NCBI GenBank assembly: GCA_905221605.1
Contig: CAJNDS010000413.1
Span: 893,243-957,242 of the forward strand
Length of the DNA stretch: 64,000 nt
Direction: 5' to 3'
From: Symbiodinium natans
Lineage: Eukaryota > Sar > Dinophyceae > Suessiales > Symbiodiniaceae
Position numbers and translations under genes: made by a program. Shown here one piece after another: positions 43,389 to 54,135 of the stretch. Numbering within the stretch: position 1 is the stretch's first letter; each line of letters starts with the position of its first letter. The notes beneath the pieces are model-generated. The model searched no databases. It had not been told where the DNA came from and saw nothing but the letters and a program-made list of their open reading frames with translations.

Positions 43389-44929
43389 GTGTCTCATGGG
43401 GTGCATAACGCAGAATCCGTGTTTTTTTTCTAAGGGCCTCAGCTGTGTAAAAAAAAAATCGTTCAGGTTCCTCTCTACACCTCTGGAGGCTGAAAGCCTC
43501 CAGGAGACCTGGGAACCCCACATGTCTTCTTATTCAGGCCCCCTTCCGCACGGCGTAGACAACCGTGCTGCGGCACAGCTAAGCTGTGCTTGCAGACGTA
43601 GGTTGGTGGTGTCAAGTTCAGTCGACGAATTCGCAGACCGCTTGCGATCCGCAAGAGTGAGCCATTGAGTCAAGAATTGATTGTTGGCAAAAAGCAAAAA
43701 AAAAAACGCATGGCATAGAGAAGCTCTAGAAGCTTGCGCACCTTGAGTCAAGTTGCAGATTGCCAACCGTAAACTTTGAGCCTCAAACCCTACACCCTAA
43801 ACCCTAAACCCTAAACTCTACTTCCACACATGTCCGAGCACATCCTACCTTGAAGCCCCTGGGCGCTCCCTTGGCGTGTGGCCTGGGAAGTTTTCTCCAT
43901 TGCCGTAACGAAGACCCCACATTGCTGCTGGCTAGTCGGGTGGGAAAAAAAACCCCTAAACCCTAAACCCTAAACCCTAAACCCTAAACCCTAAACCCTA
44001 AACCCTAAACCCTAAACCCTAAACCCTAAACCCTAAACCCTAAACCCTAAACCCTAAACCCCAGCCTCTCTTGGGCGCCGGATGCTTTTGCTGGCTCGGG
44101 ACAGTGGGGACTTAGCCATGCGCACCTGCGCCTGTTCCAGCTCCCTTAAACTGCCATGTTTAGGGTTTAGGGTTTAGGGTTTAGGGTTTAGGGTTTAGGG
44201 TTTAGGGCTTAGGGTTTAGGGTTTGGGGTTTGGGGTTTGGGGTTTATTCTGCATAAGCAGTCTGCCATGGTTTGGTTGCTTGAAGGCTCATGGGTACTTA
44301 CATGTAGGGTTATAAGTCCAGACAGGTTGAGGGTTTAGGGCTTTGGGGGTTTAGGGATTAGGGGGTTTAGGGGGTTTAGGGTTTGTTAAGGAGGTGGGAA
44401 GCGACACGACACCTCTACTTTTGCACCTCTACTCCCAACTTCAGGAAGAGCGTCGCTGCTTTCTGAAAGCAAAGTTGGCGCACTTCACTGAAGCATTTGG
44501 TCACCCTAAGCCCAGACCCTAAACCCAGAAATCCTGTACCCTGAGCCGTAAATCCGACGACCAAAATATGCAGGGACCCAAGAGCCAACATAACAAAACG
44601 CCGGCAGGCTTCAAACAGTGTCCTGTTATAAGCCCGCACCATTTGATGCGCTATTCTCAGCAGTTGAGTTGAGCCTTTGTAGTCCTTTAAACTGGCCAAA
44701 AAAAAGCTGGCAACAAGCCCAACATCCATGCCACTTACTGCCCCGAGGGCTGTTGCAATTGATGCAGCAACGCTGTGTGCCATCCATGACCACACACAGC
44801 TGTGTCAGGTTGAGGTGTCGAGTTCCGCTTCGCTCGGGTCCTGGGCACGCGTGTTTACCCCTTAGCGCGTGAGAGAGAGAGAGACGAATAAAGTACCCTA
44901 AACCCTAAACCCTATATATCAGCAAGCTT
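43389..44929. other. channel 3' side and spacer to the transporter cluster
   Basis: No further channel exon could be joined. The stretch holds a CCCTAAA array at 43951-44061, a TTTAGGG/TTTGGGG array at 44159-44245, and at 44760-44870 sequence resembling DNA upstream of the third transporter copy (GTTGAGGTGTCGAG word at 44808 and 53540). Confidence 0.6.
43951..44061. repeat. interstitial telomere-like array (CCCTAAA)15
   Basis: Perfect heptamers following an A run. Confidence 0.97.
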
Positions 44930-45214
44930 GTGTCGCAGCGACCTGGCATGATGTCCTCAGCGACGTCTGCAGGTCTTCCAGTTTTCCATGGGACGGTCGG
45001 GTGCAGCTCCCCTCACTTCAGGCGGGTGGTTTGCATGCTGGGCGCCAACAAGTTAGTTGGATGCGATGTCGAGGGAAGGTGTCGCATGGTCTGCAGAGGG
45101 TGTGTGCATTCGGCATGTCGCGCTCCGACCCATGGCTCCAGGGCCCACATGTCGTGGCAAAAGCGTCGCGATGGGCAAATATATGTCTTGATTATTTGAG
45201 ATCGACTCCTCGCC
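44930..45214 (+). promoter_or_regulatory. conserved 5' region of the transporter copies
   Basis: The segment directly upstream of the first transporter ATG is shared, with scattered changes, by the other two copies (about 50090-50345 and 53975-54135). It includes GTGTGTGCATTC and GATTTGAGATCGACTCCTCG just before the start codon. It may contain 5' UTR and promoter; no TATA box is recognised. Confidence 0.5.
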
Positions 45215-47659
45215 ATGGCGTTTCGTCATGGGCTGATGCTGGGGTGTTTGTTTGTCGCTGTCTCCACAGCTGCTGCTCCATGCCGGATGAGCGACGCCAG
45301 TGTTGCAAGCCTGACGCGTGGCGCTTCAATGCGTGCGGACATCTCGGAGTGCGACAGTGGCGAAGTGGCTGACGGCAGACATGCAGTAGGGCTCCTGCAG
45401 ACACGCGCAAGCAGACTCAATGAAAGTGCACCAAGCGGGGTTTTGGTGGACATGTATAACCCTGCATTCCCCATACTGACGACGCAGTCGCCTCAGACCC
45501 AAAAAGTATTTCGCCTTGTGGCTTAGTAGCTGAGTGAGTGCACTTTCCACTTTTTTGGGTATTATAATTCCCCAGCCATAGAACCGAAAGTGTACACTTT
45601 TTTGGGGCCTATGAACTCAGCAACTAAGGTGGGAGGCATCTTACTCTTGTGTTTTTTGTTGGCGCTGAAGTTCGCCGGCATTGACATGCTGGTGAGCATG
45701 GCGGCCTTCTTGGACCACTTCTTGATCTCGGCCCTTTATCCTATGTGTCCGATGGTAACTTCGAACTACCAGCTAATTGCGGTGCTTCAAAATTCCAGGA
45801 ATGTCGTGGCTTGCCTGCTGGTGCCCTTCGGTGGCAGGTTCATCGATGGACACGAAGCGAAGTCCATGCAGCTTGGGATGCTGTGCGCCGTGCTGTGCAG
45901 TCTGGGCTTTGCCCTGGAGCAGGACTACGGCTTGTGGCTGGCAATGCGCTGTTTGAGCGGATGCTCCACTGCAGGAGTTCTCTGGGGAGGCTTTGCGCTT
46001 CTCAACCAAGTGCACGCAAACAATGCGACCGCCCGAATGAGGGCCATGTCGATGGCAATGTCGGGTCTGTACGCTGGGCTGATTGCTGGCCCCTTGCTTG
46101 GTGGCTTATTTGTCGATGACTCACGTTTCATTTTTCTCCTCCTCGCTGGCGTGCAGATGTGTATGTGCTTGGCGCTTCGCTTACGACTGCCAGACCTGTC
46201 GCAGCTCCAGAAGCCAACGCACAAACAGACTGAAGCCTTAGTAGCTGAGTACACTTTACACTTTTGGGGATACTATAATCCCTTATAGAACAGAAAGTGT
46301 ACACTTTTGCGGGGGCCTATGAACTCAGCAACTAAGGAAGCAGAGGCTACAGTGGACCTGCTCTCGCTCTTCCTGGACCCCAAAATCGGACTCCCAACTG
46401 TCGCCCTTTTTCTAAGCTTGACCTTGATGAGCGCATTGACTGCCACTGCCTTCGAGTACATGACGACCCTGGGATATGATCATGTGAAGCAGAACCTGAC
46501 ATGGCTGATGTCTTCGATTCCGGCGATCGTCTGTGTGAGCCTTGTGCCCATGCTTCGATCTCTGGTAGCAGGCAGGGACGGGCCAAACACGTTTGAAAGA
46601 TTAAACGTTTAAAGATGTTAGGCGCTTAAACTGTTTGAACATGTTTGAACAGAGGTTTGGCTTCGGAGCATTTAAACAGTTTCAACAGTTCGCAAGCCTC
46701 AACGTTTCAACATTTGGTAGGGCCCCAGGGCGTTTAAACATGGTTAAGAAGCTGTTGCCAAGTGTGCGAGAGGGTTTGAGGGAGAGGCTTCAGAGTTTGA
46801 GCTTTACCTAGTTAAGGTAACCTTTAACCTTTTTGGGGTAGTATAATCCCCTTATAACCCCAAAGGCTAACCTTCAATTCCCCCAGGTTACTGGACAACT
46901 AAGTTTAGACCTTCCCAGCGTCAGTTCCCCAGGTTGGGCGTGAGTTCTCACAGGGTTGGGAGCGAGGTTCCCTAGAACCCAAAGCTCCCAAAGCCCCAAA
47001 ACCCCAAAACCCGTACTCTTTGCAGCCACCTCTTTGTTTATGTTCAAGCATATGCTTAAACATGTGCGCGGTTAAGCATTCGACAGTTCAAACCGTTTGA
47101 TGGTTAAACCGCGTTCACAGTCTAAGCGGTTCAAACCTTCTGAACCGCAAGGGCACTGTTTTGTTAAAACTTTGTGCGTCTAATCGTCGAAAGTTCAAGC
47201 CGTTTAAACACAACCCTTTGCCCAACCCTGGTAGCAGGTCAGACGTTGCAGATTTCCGCACTGGTCGTGGCTGGTGGCAGTGCGCTGGCGTGCTTCGGCT
47301 CCGACTACCTCTTCCTTGCTCTTGCGCTGATTGGCTGCAGCGCCGCTGCCGGCATTCTGAATGGAAATACACCGGCCATGTTGGCGGATCGGAGCCAGGA
47401 TAAATACCACGGCACAGGAATCGTGCTCATTCTGCCCAGCGCAGCAGACCAGGTGGCCTTTATCGTGGGGCCCTATGCAGGGGCGTCGATTTGCCGGTAT
47501 GCGAGCTTCCAAACGATGTGCCAAATCTTTGGAGGGTGCTTGCTGCTCTATGCAGCCGTCCTGTTGCTGTTTGCATGTGTGCGGCAAGATGAAGTGTTCC
47601 AGTCAGAGGCGACTGAGCCGCGCACACCACATGAAGCCTCTAGGGCCCCTAATTCCTGA
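45215..47659 (+). CDS. MFS antiporter, SLC18/VMAT-like, copy 1 (four exons)
   Basis: Exons 45215-45517, 45629-46231, 46337-46571 and 47238-47659 join in frame to about 520 residues that align end to end with the other two copies. Residues 1-22 look like a signal peptide (MLGCLFVAVSTAAA). A polar stretch of about 75 residues follows, then the multi-pass transporter core. MFS motif A-like GGRFIDGHEAKSMQ precedes a helix; motif C, GLIAGPLLGG, typical of H+ antiporters, lies in TM5; GPYAGASI is in a later helix. The pattern best fits the DHA/vesicular amine transporter group; the substrate cannot be told. Introns 1 (GT-AG, 111 nt) and 2 (GA-AG, 105 nt) are introner insertions. Intron 3 (GC-AG, 666 nt) is flanked by an 11-bp repeat. 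Confidence 0.85.
45522..45628 (+). mobile_element. introner 1 in transporter copy 1
   Basis: 107-bp element with terminal inverted repeats CTTAGTAGCTGAGT and ACTCAGCAACTAAG, flanked by duplicated GTGG (45518-45521 and 45629-45632). The first GTGG supplies the GT donor; the element's own CTAAG supplies the acceptor. Removing one GTGG plus the element restores the frame seen in the paralogues (RLVGGI against RLLGGI). Confidence 0.92.
46237..46336 (+). mobile_element. introner 2 in transporter copy 1
   Basis: 100-bp relative of introner 1 with the same terminal repeats and the same interior words (GAAAGTGTACACTTTT, GGGGCCTATGAACTC). The duplicated target is GAAGC (46232-46236 and 46337-46341). 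Here the donor is GA, from the duplicated GAAGC; the acceptor is again CTAAG|G. Copies 2 and 3 have no intron at this place. Confidence 0.92.
46572..47237 (+). other. transporter copy 1 intron 3, with 11-bp flanking repeat
   Basis: 666-nt GC-AG intron absent from copies 2 and 3. CTGGTAGCAGG stands at both edges (46562-46572 and 47228-47238), so splicing could cut anywhere within it; GCAG|G fits the AG|G rule. The interior has many AAACGTTT, GTTTAAAC and GTTTGAAC words and a family I repeat (46815-46903). It may be a larger inserted element. Confidence 0.75.
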
Positions 47660-47751
47660 ACATCATCGCTAGCGCGCACGCTCTTGGGCATTTGAAATTT
47701 GAACTTGTGTGGCAAGGGTTTTGCATGCTTTACCATGCTCAAAAGGACGTG

Positions 47752-48270
47752 GATCGAGGTACCCATCCCATCCCGTCCGGCAGAACTTTTGTAGGCCAGC
47801 ACCAGCTGCTGTACCTGGACTGCCACCGTGTGGAAAAATATGGGTAGCAGTTGACCATATTGAGATCGTCTACACAAAGCGTACGGTCAGCGTACGCTGC
47901 ACCCCACATGTTCAGGCCATGTTCGTGCAGATTCACGGCACTTTCGCCTAAAGTGCTTAGAGCTGCTTGTTTTTGTTGGGTGCCAGCCTTCCCACGGCGG
48001 TCCAGGTAACGGCAACGGTGGTACTGGTAGCTTAACCTGGCAGATGACCTGAGCTCACCATTGCTGCCGGTTCGTTGCTGCTGGCTCCTTCTGTCTCAGA
48101 TATCAGTGGGGGCTGGCCTCTATGTCACTATGTTGAACATCGGACAACAATGTCCATCAATGCGCTAATCCAATACCCTTTGAGCACACGAGCGAGTTGA
48201 GGAAGAAAAGCGAGCGATTCTCTTGGAGCAGTGTAACAACAGCACATGGGTGCATGACAACCTTGTGGCA
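47752..48270 (+). repeat. duplicated 3' flank of transporter copy 1
   Basis: Similar to 52090-52535 downstream of copy 2, in patches such as CAGATTCACGGCACTTTCGCC and GCGAGTTGAGGAAGAAAAG. The tandem duplication therefore extends about 600 bp past the stop codon. It is possibly 3' UTR, since no convincing ORF is shared. Confidence 0.7.
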
Positions 48271-49420
48271 AGGAGATGTGCGAGAAGTGCGGATGCCGCC
48301 CCTGGTGCAGCAAACGCCGTGTACATACCGTTATGTGTATGTGCAGCGTTGCTGGTTTGCCCAGCATGGTGCGCTGCGTGTGGTGACGCGTGGTGATGTT
48401 GCAGGACCTCTTGCATGCTGATTTCAGAGGACCCTAAACCCTAAACCCTAAACCTTAAACCCTAAACCCTAAACCCTAATTTGCCTTCGGAACCGTTTGG
48501 TGCCTTTTTGCCACCAAGGCCGATGCCAATCAGTTGTGCCGGTCTCAGCGCTCGTGGTCGCGGGGAGCGCAGGGTTGAGTGCCTGCCAGAGAAGCTAGGT
48601 GTTTTTTTTTCGGTTCCTTTCACCCTGGGTAGCCACATATGCCGCAAGCCCATAACAGCTTAGGGTTTTAGGGTTTAGGGTTTAGGGTTTAGGGTTTAGG
48701 GTTTAGGGTTTAGGGTTTAGGGTTTAGGGTTTAGGGTTTAGGGCCTTAGCAGCCCTAAAGTCTCTTCAAGCGCACGAAAGGCCCTCAAGTCCTACAGGCC
48801 GTAAAGGCCCACAAAACCCTAAACCAAGAACCCTGGAACCCAACACCCGAAGCCCAAAAAACCTCAACCCTCAACCCTCAACCCTCAACCCTAAACCCTA
48901 AACCCTAAACCAACGCCATAAACCCTGAACCTCCAAGAACCTCCAACAGCAGGACTGAACCGCAAACACTGATCCGGGGTGGTTATTGAAGCTCCTAAAC
49001 CCTAAACCCTGAAGGCTTTTGCGGTTTAGAGGCATTTTGGTTCAGGAGGAGGATTTTTGGCTTGGAGTGGGCCAAAAACTCACAATCTCCAAGGCCTAGT
49101 GGTTTTAGGGCTTAGGGTTTAGGGTTTAAAGTTTCGGGTTTAGGGTGTTCCTCGAAGCCGGAAATCCTTGCTAGTGTAACAATTGGCGCCTCCACCTACG
49201 TGCGCAGATTTCATGGCCACAGCCAAGGAAACGTCAAAACACCCTAAATACAAGCTGAAGCGTTACTTGGGCATGCTACGCCTTCGCGATTTTAGGGTTT
49301 AGGGTTTAGGGTTTAGGGTTTAGGGTTTAGGGTTTAGGGTTTAGGGTTTAGGGTTTAGGGTTTCCGCCACGAAGGCGGGTTTTTGACTTCTAGGGCTTCG
49401 GGGGCTGGTGCAGGGGTGCT

Positions 49421-49560
49421 ACCTGGAGGTTCATGGTACTCATAAGCCAGTCATAAACTGTACCTAAAACCATATTAGGGCCATTAGGGAACTGAAGGGG
49501 CTCACAAATGGGTTATAAGTACAGTTGCAATTGGTCAATAAGTACCATGGACCTCCAAGT
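49421..49560. mobile_element. family B inverted-repeat element
   Basis: Arms CCTGGAGGTTCATGGTACTC and AGTACCATGGACCTCCAAGT with AT-rich palindromic interior. Confidence 0.75.
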
Positions 49561-49721
49561 AACCCGGAAAAACAGAAAACCCAGAAATGGAGAACTCTCG
49601 GTTTCGCCTGGATTCTGCAACTCCAAGAGGAGAGTCAACGTCTTCAGCCGACTGTCTAGCGCGGAGACTTGGCACACTTCACTTCAGCTTTTTGTCGCCA
49701 CCCAGTTTCCCAGCTACCCGA

Positions 49722-49856
49722 GAAACCCTAAACCCCTAAACCCCTGAACCCCCTAGACCCCTGGACTCCTAGACCCCTAAACCCCTAAACCCCTAGACCC
49801 CTAAACCCCTAGACACCTAAACCCCTACACCCCTAAACCCCTAGACCCTAAACCCT
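49722..49856. repeat. octamer array CCCCTAAA / CCCCTAGA
   Basis: About 16 octamers, with variant units interspersed. This is a third length class of telomere-derived repeat next to the heptamer, TTTTAGGG and TTTTTAGGG arrays. Confidence 0.9.
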
Positions 49857-49925
49857 ACTCGACAAGATGCAGGGATGCAACAAGCCTGGGTGCCTACCAG
49901 CAAACCTTGCCGCATCGTGGTGTCA

Positions 49926-50067
49926 GGGTTTAGGGTTTAGGGCTTAGGGCTTAGGGCTTAGGGCTGAGGGTTTAGGGTTTAGGGTTTAGGGCTTAGGGCT
50001 TAGGGCTTAGGGCTTAGGGCTTAGGGCTTAGGGCTTAGGGTTTAGGGTTTAGGGTTTAGGGTTTAGG
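49926..50067. repeat. array alternating TTTAGGG and CTTAGGG blocks
   Basis: Blocks of pure CTTAGGG (four, then seven or eight copies) lie between blocks of TTTAGGG. It lies just upstream of transporter copy 2. Confidence 0.93.
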
Positions 50068-50345
50068 CCGGGCGCGATGAACAACATGAACAACTCATCA
50101 ACAAGCACGGTTTGCCCCTGCAGTTGCGATGAGCTGGTCGATGGAGCTCCCCTCGCTTCAGGCGGGTGGTTTGCAACCCTAAACCCGATGTCGAGGGGGT
50201 GTCGCATGGTGCACAGAGCGTGTGTGCATTCAGCATGTCGCACTCCGATCTATGGCTCCAGGGCCCACATGTCGTAGCTATAAAAGATCGCGACGGGCAC
50301 ATATGTCTTGATGATTTGAGATCGACTCCTCGCTGACTCCTCGCC

Positions 50346-52038
50346 ATGGCGCTTCGTCATGGGCTCATGCTGGGGTGTTTGTTCGTCGCTGTCTCCACAG
50401 CTGCTGCTCCCTGCCGGATGAGCGACGCCAGTGTTGCGGCAAGCCTGACGGCTCTCGCTTCAAAGCGTGCGGACGTCTCGGTGTGCGACAGTGGCGAACT
50501 AGCTGACGGCAGACATGCAGTGGAGCTCCTACAGACACGCGCAAGCAGACACAATGACAGTGCTCCAAGCGGGGTTTTGGTTGACATGTACCCGACATTC
50601 CCCATACTGACGACGCAGTCGCCTCAGACCCAAAAAGTCTTTCGCCTTTTGGGAGGCATCTTACTCTTGTGTTTCCTGCTGGCGTTAAAGTTCGCCAGCA
50701 CCGAGATGCTGGTGAGCATGGCGGCCTTCTTGGACCACTTTATGATATCGGCCGTTTATCCTATGGCACCCACGGTAACACCGAACTACGAGCTAATTGC
50801 GGTGCTCCAAAATTCCAGGAATCTCGTGGCTTGCCTGCTGGTGCCCTTCGGTGGCAAGTTCATCGATGGACACGAAGCGAAGTCCATGCAGCTTGGGATG
50901 CTGTGCGCCGTGCTGTGCAGTCTGGGCTTTGCCCTGGAGAAGGACTACGGCTTGTGGCTGGCAATGCGCTGTCTCAGCGGATGCTCCACCGCAGGAGTTC
51001 TCTGGGGAGGCTTTGCACTTCTCAACCAAGTACCTTAGGGGCACTTGGACATCGTTTCTTCTACTAAAACCCCATAAAACCCCTAAGGAACAGCCGCAAC
51101 TTTTTTTTGCAAGGGTACCAAGTTCAGTGTAGGTACATGCAAACGATGCGGCCGCCCGCATGAGGGCCATGTCGTTGGCAATGTCGGGTCTTTACGCTGG
51201 GTTGATTACCGGGCCCCAGCTTGGTGGTTTGTTTGTTGATGACTCACGTTTCATTTTTCTCCTCCTCGCTGGCGTGCAGATGTGTATGTGCCTGACGCTT
51301 CGCTTACGACTGCCAGACCTGTCGCAGCTCCAGAAGCCAACGAAGAAACAGACTGAACCAGTGGCTAAAGTGAGCCTGCTGGAGCTGGTCCTGGACCCCA
51401 ACATCGGACTGCCAAGTGTTGCCCTTTGTGTAAGTTTGACGTTGCAGAGCGCATTGACTGCCACAACTTTCGAGTACATGACGAGCCTGGGATATGATCA
51501 TGTGAAGCAGAACCTGACATGGCTGATGGCTACGACTCCGGCTATCGTCTGTGTGAGCCTTGTGCCCATGCTTCGATCTGTGCTAGCAGGTCAAACGTTG
51601 CAAATTTCCGCACTTGTCGTGGCTGCTGGTGGTGCACTGGCGTGCTTCGGCTCCAACTACATCTTCCTTGCTCTTGTGCTGATTGGCTCCAGTGTCGCTG
51701 CCGGCATTCTGAATGGAAATACACCAGCCATGTTGGCTGATCGAAGCCAAGAGAAATACCACGGCACGGGAAAGGTGCTTATTTTGTCCTTCACAGCAGA
51801 CCAGGTGGCCTTTATCGTGGGGCCCTATGCAGGGGGGTTTATTTGCCGGTATGCGAGCTTCCAAACGATGTGCCATATCTTTGGAGGGTGCTTGCTGCTC
51901 TCTGCAGTCGTCCTGTTGCTGTTTGCATGTGCACGGCAAGATAAAATGTTAGAGTCCGAAGCGGAACAGCAGACGGGCACTACATCAGGGACTGAGCCGT
52001 GCACACCACATGAAGCCTCTGGGGCGCCTAATTCCTGA
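50346..52038 (+). CDS. MFS antiporter, SLC18/VMAT-like, copy 2 (two exons)
   Basis: Exons 50346-51029 and 51133-52038 give 529 residues. A signal-peptide-like start (MALRHGLMLGCLFVAVSTA) and a polar luminal-type segment come first. Hydrophobic helices begin near residue 100 (GGILLLCFLLALKF). Motif A-like GGKFIDGHEAK, motif C GLITGPQLGG and the late helix GPYAGGFICRY are all present, so the protein looks functional. The single 103-nt GT-AG intron is an introner-like insertion that copy 1 lacks. It stands in tandem with copies 1 and 3 on the same strand. Confidence 0.88.
51030..51132 (+). mobile_element. introner-like intron in transporter copy 2
   Basis: 99-bp insert (51034-51132) between duplicated GTAC (51030-51033 and 51133-51136). 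Ends are CTTAGGGGCACTTGG and CCAAGTTCAGTGTAG, partly inverted; an inner CCCCTAAGG pairs with the left end. GT of the duplicated GTAC is the donor and GTGTAG|G the acceptor. Copy 1 has uninterrupted coding sequence here (QVHANN). Confidence 0.85.
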
Positions 52039-53223
52039 ACATAATAGCTAGCACTGAAACAGGACTTTCACCAAAGAATATCCAATGCCGGCCGCTATAA
52101 GGTACCCGGACTCCCACAGTGTGGAAACTGGTTACTGGCAGTTTTACTGATATTGAGGTTGGTTGGAAAAAGCATACGCTGGACCCCAAACGTTGAGGCC
52201 ATGTTCACGCAGATTCAGGACACTTTCGCCTAAATGCTTACTGCTGCCTGTTTTTTTGGGTGCCAGCTTTCCCGTGCAGTCCGGGTAACAGTATAGCTTG
52301 ACCCGGCCATCTGTCTCATGGATAGAATGCTCTTTTTCGCAGATGACCTCAGGTCACCATCGCTATCAGTGTCAGAAGTCAGTGAGGGGCTGCCCTCTAT
52401 TTTGGACATTGAACAACAATGTCCATCAGTACATCCTGAGGAGATCAGAGCGAGTTGAGGAAGAAAAGCCGGCGATTGGTCTCTTGGAGCCTTTCAGTGT
52501 AACAACAGCACATGATGCAAGATAACCTTGTGTTGCATAAGGAGATGTTTTTGACGCTGCCCCGAAGTCGCGTTCAAGTGTTCTTCCAGCCACTTCCCTA
52601 AACCCTTACACATATACTCTTGGGTGTTTGCTTGAACCCTGAAATATTAGGAGCCTTATACAGGCCCACAAAACCCTTAGACCAAAAATCCTGGAAACCC
52701 GTTGCCAGGAACCGTTTGATGGCTTTTCCTGCCAGGTCCGGTGCAGTCAACGTCGGGAGCTTACGACACAAAAACAGGTGTGGAAGAGGCTTTCGACCCC
52801 AATTTGGCCCCTCTCTTGCTTTGGGCGTTTGAGGGCTTTGATTTAGGCATCCGGTTTTGGAGGGCGTTGGCTGCATGTTGAACGTATGTTTGCGGTGCTC
52901 GCCGGATCAGTGTGTACTGCCGTGACCTTTTGTGGTGCTCGATTTGTTTTTCAGTTTGTTTGTTTTAGGGTTTAGGGCTTACTGTAATTAGGGCTTAGGG
53001 CTTACTCATTGCATCGTAATTAGGCTTTTTCTATAGCTCGGTCCTGCAACAGTTGCAGAAAGCAGCTGCGAGGGGTGGAGCAAGAAAAGGGCATCTTCCG
53101 ATCAACAAAGACAAGCAGATCTTTCCTTTGTGCTCCTGGCCTCTCAGGCAGCGCTTCAAGGCGGAAGGCAAACAAATTCACAATCTCGAATCCTTGCTCC
53201 AGGCGTTCTTCGAAACCGGAAAC

Positions 53224-53352
53224 TCTAAACCCTAAACCCTAAACCCCAAACCCTAAACCCTAAACCCTAAACCCTAAACCCTAAACCCTAAACCCTAAAC
53301 CCTAAACCCTAAACCCTAAACCCTAAACCCTAAACCCTAAACCCTAAACCCT
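53224..53352. repeat. interstitial telomere-like array (CCCTAAA)18
   Basis: About eighteen near-perfect heptamers. Confidence 0.97.
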
Positions 53353-53844
53353 GACCCTGAAACTGAACCTTGAACCCTGAACCCCACGTCTTCCGCCCAC
53401 TGCGCCTGTATGCCGCAGAGAGTTCACTTCAGGATTCAGCTTTTTGTCCTCACCCATCATTTTTGCTAGTTACGCGACAAAAACGCAAAGATGATGAACG
53501 CTGGGTGCCGTCACTGTAGAGCACGCGCGGTTATGCGAGGTTGAGGTGTCGAGCTCCGTTAAATACTCGGCTCGGGAACGCGAAGGCAGGTAATAAGCCG
53601 CGCAGTATAGGGGTCGCAATAGTTACCAATGTTATTCCGTATGTTCCCTTTTTAAGTATACTGCAATAACAACCCTATTCTAACCCTTAAGGCCCGTATT
53701 TTAGCATACATCAAGGTGCCTCCCAGCAAGCCTCGTCGCATCGTGGCCTAGCGTGATGAACTCGTCGACGTCCAAGGTTCGTCCACCCCAGTCGCGAAGA
53801 GACCGGTCGATGGAGCTCCGATCGCTTCAGGCGGGGGGGGGGGG

Positions 53845-53953
53845 GTTTAGGGTTTAGGGTTTAGGGTTTAGGGTTTAGGGTTTAGGGTTTAGGGTTTAGG
53901 GTTTAGGGTTTAGGGTTTAGGGTTTAGGGTTTAGGGTTTAGGGTTTAGGGTTT
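53845..53953. repeat. telomere-like array inserted in the copy 3 upstream region
   Basis: About fifteen TTTAGGG heptamers directly after GCTTCAGGCGGG and a G run. Copies 1 and 2 continue GCTTCAGGCGGGTGGTTTGC at the homologous place. The array has therefore replaced or been added to duplicated sequence, which dates it after the duplication. Confidence 0.9.
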
Positions 53954-54135
53954 GTGGGCACCGACCAGTTCGTCCGAAGCGATGTTGCAGGGAAAGTACA
54001 GTATCGCATGGTCTGCAGAGGGTGTGTGCATTCGGCATGTCGCGCTCCCACCCATGGCTCCAGTGCCCACATCTCGTGGCTATAAGCGTCGCGATGGGCA
54101 CATATGTCTTGATGATTTGAGATCGACTCCTCGCC

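Larger units (their letters stand above)
48271..50089. other. spacer between transporter copies 1 and 2
   Basis: Holds telomere-like arrays at 48661-48743 and 49291-49363, an array of CCCCTAAA/CCCCTAGA octamers at 49722-49856, a TTTAGGG/CTTAGGG array at 49926-50067 and a family B element at 49421-49560. No gene is supported. Confidence 0.65.
52039..54135. other. spacer between transporter copies 2 and 3
   Basis: Begins with the duplicated 3' flank (52090-52535). It includes an unassigned stretch at 52540-53220, a CCCTAAA array at 53224-53352, sequence at 53385-53590 similar to 49610-49700 and to 44808, and a TTTAGGG array at 53845-53953 inside the conserved upstream region of copy 3. No gene is supported. 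Confidence 0.65.

Noticed and set aside
50669..51132. Alternative frames across the transporter copies (100-148 codons on both strands)
   Set aside because: Shadow frames of GC-rich transporter coding sequence. The transporter frame has membrane helices, MFS motifs and conservation among three copies.
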